DNA from: an uncultured Saprospiraceae bacterium
Lineage (GTDB): Bacteria > Bacteroidota > Bacteroidia > Chitinophagales > Saprospiraceae
Length of the DNA stretch: 5,000 nt
NCBI GenBank assembly: GCA_938002705.1
Contig: CALLAG010000331.1
Span: 1 to 5,000 of the forward strand
Direction: 5' to 3'
In this document: positions 1-4,823 of the stretch, in pieces
Layout of the letters: every line of letters begins with the position of its first letter
How positions within the stretch are numbered: position 1 is the stretch's first letter
Notes under the pieces: model-generated
What the model saw: only the letters and a program-made list of their open reading frames with translations
The model's database searches: none
Told to the model about the DNA's origin: nothing
Made by a program: the position numbers and the translations under genes

Positions 1-101
1 GTTTAGTTATGTAGATATTTACATTCTTTTAAGAACTCCAATTTATATCTAACTGGTAGTAAATTCTCTTTGCTTTTTCTTCGCCACAAGAGCGTTCCCA
101 T

Positions 102-119
102 CCGAAACTGATGTTTCGG
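102..119. other. Perfect 7-bp hairpin with TGAT loop (module 1)
   Basis: CCGAAAC (102-108) pairs with GTTTCGG (113-119) around the loop TGAT. The flanks CCCAT (97-101) and TTC (120-122) are the same as those of the hairpin at 384-401, whose stem sequence differs. A pyrimidine-rich tract follows at 120-133, so a plus-strand terminator reading is possible, but no gene ends just upstream. Confidence 0.8.
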
Positions 120-133
120 TTCTTTCCTTTTTT

Positions 134-171
134 AAGGTCCATTTAGAACCTTTAATCACGCTTCAGCGTGA
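134..171. other. Two adjacent hairpin modules
   Basis: The first is an imperfect hairpin: 134-140 against 146-152, seven pairs with one mismatch, which is A-C on the plus strand but a G-U wobble in a minus-strand RNA. The second is perfect: TCACGC (156-161), loop TTCA, GCGTGA (166-171). Both lie in a segment missing from the second repeat copy. Confidence 0.6.
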
Positions 172-229
172 CCTCTCTATCATTTCTATTGGAAAAAAAA
201 CAAACCAATGAAGACGATGAATCTCGCCA

Positions 230-249
230 TCCCGATCATTGCATCGGGA
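230..249. other. Perfect 7-bp hairpin module
   Basis: TCCCGAT (230-236) pairs with ATCGGGA (243-249) around a six-base loop. It sits between two conserved repeat blocks, at a place where the shorter copy has no counterpart. No U-tract follows on the plus strand, so it does not look like a plus-strand terminator. Confidence 0.65.
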
Positions 250-271
250 AAAATCCAAGGCTGCAGCTCTC

Positions 272-310
272 CCGCTTTGCGGTTCTATCACTTAGAGCCT
301 CACGGCTCTA
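272..310. other. Two hairpin modules (272-282 and 293-310)
   Basis: CCGC (272-275) pairs with GCGG (279-282) over TTT and is followed by TTC, as are the two TGAT hairpins. The second is stronger: TAGAGCC (293-299), loop TCAC, GGCTCTA (304-310), seven perfect pairs. Both fall in a segment absent from the shorter copy. Confidence 0.6.
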
Positions 311-383
311 CTCTACGAGATCGTTCTTTCATATTTCTTAACGCCAAATAAGCCATTAATAGCTAAACATTACAGCCTCCCAT

Positions 384-401
384 CCTTGTCTGATGACAAG
401 G
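384..401. other. Perfect 7-bp hairpin with TGAT loop (module 2)
   Basis: CCTTGTC (384-390) pairs with GACAAGG (395-401) around TGAT. The surrounding frame (379-404) has the same length, flanks, loop and outer CC/GG pairs as 97-122. Four of the five inner base pairs are different bases with pairing kept, a compensatory pattern. Confidence 0.8.
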
Positions 402-402
402 T

Positions 403-438
403 TCACTCCTTTTAGAGTGACATTTTTAGTCACTCTAA
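403..438. other. Overlapping, mutually exclusive hairpins
   Basis: TCACTC (403-408) can pair with GAGTGA (415-420). The same middle strand lies within 412-421, which pairs perfectly over 10 bp with 429-438 around a seven-base loop rich in T. The second stem is longer and should be favoured, but the three-armed arrangement allows switching. No expression evidence is available from sequence alone. Confidence 0.6.
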
Positions 439-454
439 TCTCGCAATAGCGAGA
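439..454. other. Perfect 6-bp hairpin module
   Basis: TCTCGC (439-444) pairs with GCGAGA (449-454) around the loop AATA. It directly abuts the preceding 10-bp stem, so coaxial stacking is possible if the region is transcribed. Confidence 0.65.
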
Positions 455-645
455 ACAGTCGTTCCTCCTTCCCTCTATTCATCAAACACGGCCCTTGTTT
501 TTTAACGCTATTAATAACTGATTTGCCTAAAATGGCTTAGGCCGATAAGCATCACCATTCAATCAAAACCAACTAAAATCTACATTCGGGAAATTTTGAT
601 AATAGCTTAGGTAATCTTGCCTAAAGCAAAGGCATGATCTCGCTG

Positions 646-653
646 CATATTTG
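646..653 (+). promoter_or_regulatory. Possible Bacteroidetes-type -7 element
   Basis: CATATTTG differs at one base from the TAnnTTTG -7 consensus known from Bacteroides and Flavobacterium, and lies 36 bp upstream of the peroxidase start. The nearest upstream TTG (617-619) is about 26 bp away, longer than the usual spacing, so the -33 element is not convincing. The rest of 559-689 shows only an imperfect hairpin (GCTTAGG at 605-611 with a bulged partner ending at 627). Confidence 0.25.
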
Positions 654-689
654 TATCATATTAATTAACAAAACTAAAAAAACACAGAT

Positions 690-1238
690 ATGTCACAATT
701 TAATGTTCCTACAAAAGCAGAAGTTTCTCCTACTAACCAAGCTATATTCGACAACCTTGAAAAAGGATTAGGATTCGTACCAAATCTATATGCTTACTAT
801 GCTAAAGGCGAGACAGCATTAGAGGACTACCTTAATCTTCAAAACAGAAAATCTTCTATCTCAAAGAAAGAAAGAGAAGTCATCAATCTTGTCGTAAGTG
901 AGTACAATGGATGCCACTACTGCACTTCTGCGCATACAGTTGTAGCAGGTATGAATGGATTTACACCAGAACAAATACTAAATATCAGAGCTGGATCGGC
1001 AGCATTCGACAGTAAGTTAAATGCTCTTGCAGAATTCACTTTAGCTACTGTACAGAACAGAGGTAAGGTAGACCCACAGTCTAAAGAAGCATTCTTCGCA
1101 GCAGGATATACAGAAGCTAATCTCATAGATATCGTCATGAACATAGGAGACAAGATCATGAGTAACTTCATACATAACCTCGCTGACTTCCCGATAGATT
1201 TTCCACTCGCTCAGCCTCTGGAAGCGACGGCTGCATAA
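690..1238 (+). CDS. AhpD-like carboxymuconolactone decarboxylase family peroxidase
   Basis: This 182-residue soluble protein belongs to the AhpD/carboxymuconolactone decarboxylase family. Such enzymes reduce hydroperoxides through a CxxC pair, usually as cytosolic oligomers. The active-site signature is visible: E63, C75, C78 and H82. Their spacing matches the catalytic E118, C130, C133 and H137 of Mycobacterium AhpD; the relay histidine before the second cysteine is Y77 here. The N-terminal GLGFVPNLYAYYA (26-38) and C-terminal SNFIHNLADFPIDFP (158-172) are typical of the roughly 180-residue 'peroxidase-related' subgroup. The ATG at 690 gives the expected family N-terminus; an A-rich leader and no Shine-Dalgarno site precede it. 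It appears monocistronic, with a gene-free repeat upstream and a strong hairpin downstream. The physiological substrate and reductant cannot be read from sequence; the closeness to the classical AhpD partner AhpC is not supported, since no ahpC is present. Confidence 0.9.
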   Translation: MSQFNVPTKAEVSPTNQAIFDNLEKGLGFVPNLYAYYAKGETALEDYLNLQNRKSSISKKEREVINLVVSEYNGCHYCTSAHTVVAGMNGFTPEQILNIRAGSAAFDSKLNALAEFTLATVQNRGKVDPQSKEAFFAAGYTEANLIDIVMNIGDKIMSNFIHNLADFPIDFPLAQPLEATAA

Positions 1239-1280
1239 GTAACAAAGTCGATCCAATAAAAAATGCAAATTATAATTCCA

Positions 1281-1310
1281 GCATTAGCTGTTGGTAGCAA
1301 CAGCTAATGC
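1281..1310 (+). terminator. 13-bp perfect hairpin, probable terminator of the peroxidase gene
   Basis: GCATTAGCTGTTG (1281-1293) pairs perfectly with 1298-1310 around GTAG, 42 bp after the peroxidase stop codon. The tail ATTCTTTAAT is only moderately T-rich, so termination may be partial. The downstream arm contains an in-frame ATG (1307) that would extend the next gene by 13 residues. Its burial in this stem argues against that start. Confidence 0.6.
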
Positions 1311-1345
1311 ATTCTTTAATACAGAATACTAAATATCAAATAATC

Positions 1346-2023
1346 ATGAAAAATCTACTACTATATACTGCCATCATTACGCTATTATCATCTTGTATAG
1401 GTGATGACTTTATAGATGATCGTGTAGATCCCGTCCTGAGAATTACGGATGAGATACAATCACTTGAGGTTAATACAATGTATCAGTTTAACTTTGCATA
1501 CTTCAACAATATAGGAGCTGAAGAATCCGTCAATCCAAGCTGGTCAAGCTCAGATAGTAGCATAATAATTATAGATGATAATGGGCTCGCAACAGCGATA
1601 GCATTAGGAGAGGCTATAATCACAGCAGAATATGTAGACGAAGAAGGCAATATCATAGAAGACATAGTCTCGATAATAGTAGATACCTCAACAGTAATAG
1701 AAGTGGAAGAATCTAAAAGTGGCGTTATCGCAACTACTACATTCTATGACTTATCAGGTACATTCACCATAGACTCTAATGATGATGATATTATTATAAA
1801 TGTTGCTGATGATTATGAGGCGTCTACAGGATTACCTGGATTATATCTGTATCTCAGTAATAACAGAAACTCAATAGCCAATGCAAGAGAGATAGGAAAA
1901 GTAGAAGTATTTAACGGTGCACATACATACACGGTAGCTGATGCAGGGTTAAATGATTACTCCTTCTTAGTATATTTCTGTAAGCCATTTAACGTAAAGG
2001 TAGGGGACGGAGAGATTCAATAA
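1346..2023 (+). CDS. Lipoprotein with Big_2-like and DM13 domains
   Basis: This 225-residue protein starts with a lipoprotein signal peptide, MKNLLLYTAIITLLSSC, with the lipobox LSSC and lipidated C17. It is expected to be anchored in the outer membrane. Residues about 30-113 resemble a bacterial Ig-like (Big_2) fold: WSSSDSSIIIIDDNGLATA at 66-84, then ALGEAIITAEY. Residues about 125-222 resemble a DM13 domain, ending in the characteristic YFCKPFNVKVG (210-220). C212 is the conserved DM13 cysteine, which has been proposed to act in electron transfer; that role is a prediction for the family. C17 and C212 are the only cysteines. I chose the ATG at 1346 because it directly gives the signal peptide; the in-frame ATG at 1307 adds a non-signal extension and lies in a hairpin. 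The beta-barrel gene follows after 56 bp, so the two are probably co-transcribed. The protein is acidic, as expected for a surface or periplasm-facing domain. Confidence 0.85.
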   Translation: MKNLLLYTAIITLLSSCIGDDFIDDRVDPVLRITDEIQSLEVNTMYQFNFAYFNNIGAEESVNPSWSSSDSSIIIIDDNGLATAIALGEAIITAEYVDEEGNIIEDIVSIIVDTSTVIEVEESKSGVIATTTFYDLSGTFTIDSNDDDIIINVADDYEASTGLPGLYLYLSNNRNSIANAREIGKVEVFNGAHTYTVADAGLNDYSFLVYFCKPFNVKVGDGEIQ

Positions 2024-2079
2024 CCTCATCAATTTACAGAAAAACAAAAATTCGAAGATCCTATAAAAAGTAAAACGAA

Positions 2080-2949
2080 ATGAAAAATATAATAACAACA
2101 CTTCTATTTATCTCTGTATGCAATATCGCAATGGGCGGAGGCCCATGGCCACAACCCAAAGGCAAAGCATATATCAAGCTCTCCGAGTGGTGGACAATCT
2201 TTGATCAGCATTATACTGATACAGGACAGATAGATCCTAACCTGACTACTGGTATATTCAATACTTCGATATATGCAGAATATGGTGTTACGGACAGATT
2301 TACAACCGTCATTAATGCACCTATATTCAGCAGATCATATATGAATAATCAGAGATCAGGAACGACGGAAGAGATCATCATACAAGGGGAGGCTATCAAT
2401 AGTATCGGAGATATAGACATTGGATTAAAATATGGTCTTACAAGACCTGGAGCTAATATTCCAGTATCTGTCACACTTACATTAGGACTACCTACAGGAG
2501 AAACTTCTGGTGGCGAATTAGGAAGTCTACAGACTGGCGATGGAGAATTTAATCAATATCTCAAGATAGATGCCGGAAAGAGTTTTCAATTAGGAAAAGC
2601 ATCAAGTTACATAAGTATATATGGTGGTATCAATAATAGAACTCAGGATTTTTCTGAAGAATTCAGAACAGGTGGAGAAGTAGGGATCGGATTACTGAAT
2701 AGCAAATTCTGGCTCACAGGGAAACTGGATATCGTACAATCATTCAATAATGGTGCTACCGCAGAAAACGCAAATAGTACAAGCATCTTTGCTAATAACT
2801 CCGAGTTTGTCGCTATTGGCTTAGAAGCTAATCTTTACGTTACTCGGCGTGTAGGTATTTCTGCAGGATTTGCAAATGCTGTCAGTGGCAGTATCATCGC
2901 TGCAGCACCTTCATACTCAGTCGGTGTATTCTATGATATGAGTAGATAG
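2080..2949 (+). CDS. Outer-membrane beta-barrel protein (MetA-pathway/transporter-like)
   Basis: This 289-residue protein has a signal peptide (about 1-19, likely cleaved at AMG before the glycine pair) followed by repeated alternating beta-strand sequence to the C-terminus. Landmarks are GPWPQPKGKAYIKLSEWW (21-38), SIYAEYGVTDRFTTVINAP (63-81), GDIDIGLKYGLT (110-121) and LGLPTGE (135-141) followed by TGDGEFNQ. This pattern fits the loosely defined outer-membrane family often annotated as 'transporter' or 'MetA-pathway of phenol degradation'; phenol metabolism itself should not be inferred. The last strand, YSVGVFYDMSR, is consistent with a barrel end. C14 lies in the signal region, but the preceding valine does not make a proper lipobox. 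The gene follows the DM13 lipoprotein by 56 bp with no promoter or terminator seen, suggesting an operon and possibly a surface complex. The substrate is unknown. Confidence 0.8.
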   Translation: MKNIITTLLFISVCNIAMGGGPWPQPKGKAYIKLSEWWTIFDQHYTDTGQIDPNLTTGIFNTSIYAEYGVTDRFTTVINAPIFSRSYMNNQRSGTTEEIIIQGEAINSIGDIDIGLKYGLTRPGANIPVSVTLTLGLPTGETSGGELGSLQTGDGEFNQYLKIDAGKSFQLGKASSYISIYGGINNRTQDFSEEFRTGGEVGIGLLNSKFWLTGKLDIVQSFNNGATAENANSTSIFANNSEFVAIGLEANLYVTRRVGISAGFANAVSGSIIAAAPSYSVGVFYDMSR

Positions 2950-2969
2950 AGTTTCTATACTGTAGAATT

Positions 2970-2992
2970 AATAAATTCCGATGCCATAGATT
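2970..2992 (+). repeat. 23-bp direct repeat, left copy
   Basis: This sequence is identical to 3333-3355 over 23 bp, running from AATAAATTCC to ATAGATT. It lies 21 bp after the barrel gene stop. Six bases of it (2980-2985) can pair with 2996-3001 with one G-T wobble, forming only a weak hairpin, unlike the right copy. Confidence 0.85.
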
Positions 2993-3061
2993 CTCGGTAT
3001 CCACTTTTCATGTTTATAAATTTTTAGACAAATGACTGTTTAGTATTTATATCACATTACA

Positions 3062-3292
3062 TTTTCTTCGCCAGAAGGGCGTTCATTTTTTTCTATTGGA
3101 AAAAAAACGAACCAAAAAATCCAAGGCTTTTTCCATTTCTTAACGCCAAATAAACTATTGATAGCTAAACAATTGCCAAACTCCTCCCTCTGGTCGTCAA
3201 ACCTGCCTACGGCAAGGCAAGCAAGGCAATTGTTTTTAACGCTATAAATAACTGATTTCCCTAAAATGGCAAAGGCCGTTTAACTTCACCAT
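3062..3292. repeat. Short copy of the mosaic intergenic repeat
   Basis: This copy keeps the conserved blocks of 75-558 in the same order and orientation (3062-3084, 3090-3114, 3115-3128, 3135-3171, 3185-3202, 3230-3292) but is under half the length because most hairpin modules are missing. An 11-bp inverted repeat (3167-3177 with 3225-3235) closes a 47-nt apex carrying TGCC-TAC-GGCA (3204-3214). Below it, 3147-3166 region bases pair imperfectly with 3241-3261, matching the basal stem of copy 1. Weak similarity to position 1 onward may extend it left to 3038. The 2950-3389 gap otherwise holds the 23-bp repeats and two hairpins, and no gene. Confidence 0.85.
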
Positions 3293-3295
3293 GCT

Positions 3296-3316
3296 TTAAT
3301 ACTTTAGTGGTATTAA
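3296..3316. other. 7-bp hairpin after repeat copy 2
   Basis: TTAATAC (3296-3302) pairs with GTATTAA (3310-3316) around a seven-base loop. It is all but free of GC, so thermodynamically weak. It lies just beyond the conserved part of the repeat, and no role is evident. Confidence 0.4.
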
Positions 3317-3332
3317 CATGACCTATTCAATA

Positions 3333-3355
3333 AATAAATTCCGATGCCATAGATT
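3333..3355 (+). repeat. 23-bp direct repeat, right copy
   Basis: This sequence is identical to 2970-2992. Together the two copies bracket repeat copy 2 and its flanks, at an offset of 363 bp. Here the repeat supplies the left arm of the hairpin at 3336-3378. Confidence 0.85.
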
Positions 3356-3378
3356 TTACTATCTTGGAATCGGAATTT
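3336..3378 (+). terminator. Hairpin immediately upstream of the Nramp-family gene
   Basis: AAATTCCGAT (3336-3345) pairs perfectly with ATCGGAATTT (3369-3378). Inside, CCATAG and CTAT-TGG add further pairing with a bulge. The A-rich left foot and TTTCTATTT tail give it a terminator-like look, perhaps for the barrel operon. Its end is only 11 bp before the transporter ATG, so it could instead be a leader structure of that gene. The sequence TCTATTTG (3378-3385) is one base from a -7 promoter consensus but very close to the start codon. Confidence 0.45.
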
Positions 3379-3389
3379 CTATTTGACCC

Positions 3390-4664
3390 ATGTTCTACAA
3401 GAAGATAAGCAAAATATTAGGGCCAGGATTACTATTTGCCAGTACGGCGATAGGCGTATCACATCTCGTACAGAGTACAAGAGCTGGCGCTAATTATGGT
3501 TTTGCATTATTAGGCATCATCATAGCTGCTAATGTATTCAAGTACCCATTCTTTGAGTATGGATCTCGATACGCAAGTGCTACTGGTGAGAGTCTTATAG
3601 ATGGTTACAAGAGATTAGGTAAGCCCGTTATATGGGTCTATTTTCTCGTAACCTTAGGGTCGATGTTTTTTGTCATGTCAGCTGTAGGTTTTGTCACGAT
3701 AGGATTCTTAGATAATTTATTTAATATATCTGGCCTATGGCCTGAGTTCAAGTTATTCCCTACCCTGCTATTATACACTGTCTGCTGTGGCATATTACTT
3801 ATAGGCAAATTCAATATTCTTGATAATCTGATTAAGATAATAGGCGTCGTATTATTACTGTCTACTTTCTTAGCTTTTGTACTTACATTGATACATGGAC
3901 CTGCGGAAAGAATAGATAATTTTATCAGTCCAGATATATTAGATGAAGCAGGTATACTTTTCATCATTGCACTAATGGGATGGATGCCCACTGCACTTGA
4001 CCTATGTACCTGGAATAGTCTATGGACCATAGAAAAAATAAAAACAAGTGGCTACAAACCCAGCCTTAAGGAAACACTTTTTGAATTTAATTTAGGCTAC
4101 TTTATCGCAGCTGGTTTATCTATATGCTTCCTTACTATGGGTGCCTACTTCCTATACGGGACAGGTATTAAGATGCCCGAAGGCAGCGGAGCATTTGCAA
4201 GTCAAGTCGTTACATTATATACGAATACTATCGGCGACTGGAGTTATATTATAATCTCAGCGTCTGCATTTTCTATTATGTTCAGTACGAGTATTACTGT
4301 ATTTGATGGTTATGCGAGAGCTCTGGAAAGAACAACGGAAGTCTTATTTCTATCAGAGAAAAATGCACAAGAAGCGCTTAATAATTCTAAGGCTTATAAT
4401 GCTTCTCTAATAATACTAAGCATCGGATCTTTTATGATCATTGCTTTATTCCTTAAGCACTTCAAAGTACTCATAGATCTGGCGACAACGATATCATTTC
4501 TTATTGCGCCATTCGTAGCTGTCATTAATTTGATACTTGTCCAGAAGAAGTATGTAGGAGCAGATGCTGTCCCACCATTGTGGATGAGAATATTAAGTTA
4601 TGCTGGGATTGTCTTTCTGACAGGATTTGCAGTTTTCTTTCTATATATAAAACTTACCGGGTAA
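3390..4664 (+). CDS. Divergent Nramp-family membrane transporter
   Basis: This 424-residue inner-membrane protein has about 11 predicted helices (roughly 11-28, 37-53, 79-106, 124-141, 146-168, 187-204, 234-256, 283-303, 338-356, 360-384, 398-420). The N-terminal LGPGLLFAS (10-18) and RAGANYGF (31-38) match the Nramp first helix and the loop after it. Nramp proteins move divalent metals such as Mn2+ and Fe2+ with protons. The canonical helix-1 DPGN motif is absent, replaced by AIGVSHLVQ (20-28), and the helix-6 MPH motif reads GWMPTALD (197-204), keeping Met and Pro but not His. Substrate binding must therefore differ from classical MntH, so I give no symbol. Length fits the family and the start at 3390 matches the expected N-terminus; no later Met is plausible. 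It stands apart from the upstream operon behind a repeat and a hairpin. What it carries, or whether it is a metal transporter, is uncertain. Confidence 0.85.
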   Translation: MFYKKISKILGPGLLFASTAIGVSHLVQSTRAGANYGFALLGIIIAANVFKYPFFEYGSRYASATGESLIDGYKRLGKPVIWVYFLVTLGSMFFVMSAVGFVTIGFLDNLFNISGLWPEFKLFPTLLLYTVCCGILLIGKFNILDNLIKIIGVVLLLSTFLAFVLTLIHGPAERIDNFISPDILDEAGILFIIALMGWMPTALDLCTWNSLWTIEKIKTSGYKPSLKETLFEFNLGYFIAAGLSICFLTMGAYFLYGTGIKMPEGSGAFASQVVTLYTNTIGDWSYIIISASAFSIMFSTSITVFDGYARALERTTEVLFLSEKNAQEALNNSKAYNASLIILSIGSFMIIALFLKHFKVLIDLATTISFLIAPFVAVINLILVQKKYVGADAVPPLWMRILSYAGIVFLTGFAVFFLYIKLTG

Positions 4665-4682
4665 GCCGATTAGATATATAAG

Positions 4683-4712
4683 AAAGCCCAACCCCCGAAG
4701 AGATTAGGCTTT
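4683..4712. terminator. Terminator-like hairpin between convergent genes
   Basis: AAAGCCCAA (4683-4691) faces TTAGGCTTT (4704-4712) around a C-rich 12-base loop. On the plus strand there is one C-A mismatch. In a minus-strand RNA this becomes G-U and all nine pairs form. It starts 18 bp after the transporter stop and lies downstream of the convergent minus-strand gene, so it may serve both. Neither side has a strong U-tract. Confidence 0.5.
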
Positions 4713-4823
4713 ACAAAAAACCAACTTACTCTTAATATGCATACGGAAGGAAAAACGTTGCTTGGGATATTAAAATATAATTATGGACATCAACGCAGTC
4801 TCACTATAAAATCTAATAGCACT

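Larger units (their letters stand above)
343..527. other. Long-range basal stem of repeat copy 1
   Basis: The 21-nt segment at 343-363 is complementary to 507-527 at 17 of 21 positions, including an unbroken 9-bp run (355-363 with 507-515). Two of the four mismatches become G-U pairs if the minus strand is transcribed, which gives 19/21. The arms enclose a 143-nt apex holding the hairpins at 384-401, 403-438 and 439-454. The equivalent arms in the second copy also pair, which supports a conserved fold. Whether it is RNA or a DNA structure is not known. Confidence 0.6.
75..558. repeat. Long copy of a mosaic hairpin-rich intergenic repeat
   Basis: This gene-free stretch shares ordered blocks with 3062-3292. 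The blocks are 75-97 (21/23 identical), 183-207 (24/25, containing an A8 tract), 249-262 (14/14), 333-351 (19/19), 352-369 (15/18), 470-487 (15/18) and about 495-558. Between the blocks this copy carries extra segments (98-182, 208-248, 263-332, 370-469) that are nearly all short perfect hairpins, which the other copy lacks or has shortened. Weak similarity (GTTTAGT at 1-7 versus 3038-3044) suggests the element may begin at or before the window edge. No transposase or long open frame is present in any frame. It resembles AT-rich intergenic repeats I associate with Bacteroidetes genomes, but I know no name or function for it. The repeat relationship is seen directly; the exact ends are uncertain. 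Confidence 0.85.

Noticed and set aside
2..52. C-terminal tail of an upstream gene (open to TAA at 50-52)
   Set aside because: Only 16 codons are visible, with no recognisable motif, and the stretch resembles the bases preceding repeat copy 2, so non-coding repeat is the simpler reading.
97..454. CRISPR array
   Set aside because: The repeated units are hairpins of differing sequence at irregular spacing, not identical direct repeats with uniform spacers.
917..1268. Two minus-strand open frames (917-1171 and 1041-1268)
   Set aside because: They lie antisense to the clearly recognisable peroxidase gene, have no family features, and their frames follow from the codon pattern of the sense gene.
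1307..1345. Upstream ATG extending the lipoprotein by 13 residues
   Set aside because: The extension MHSLIQNTKYQII precedes a complete lipoprotein signal peptide and starts inside a 13-bp hairpin stem.
1483..1665. Minus-strand open frame inside the lipoprotein gene
   Set aside because: It is short, low-complexity (Ser/Ile-rich) and antisense to the Ig-like domain coding sequence.
2080..2124. Lipoprotein signal for the barrel protein (C14)
   Set aside because: The residue before the cysteine is Val, not Gly/Ala/Ser, and a normal signal peptidase site follows at AMG.
3638..4030. 130-codon minus-strand open frame
   Set aside because: It is antisense to the Nramp-family gene helices 3-6 and shows no recognisable domain.
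4751..4795. Second minus-strand terminator for the Uma2 gene (CGTTG/CAACG followed by a T-run)
   Set aside because: The stem is only five pairs with a 30-base loop, which is well within chance for AT-rich DNA.
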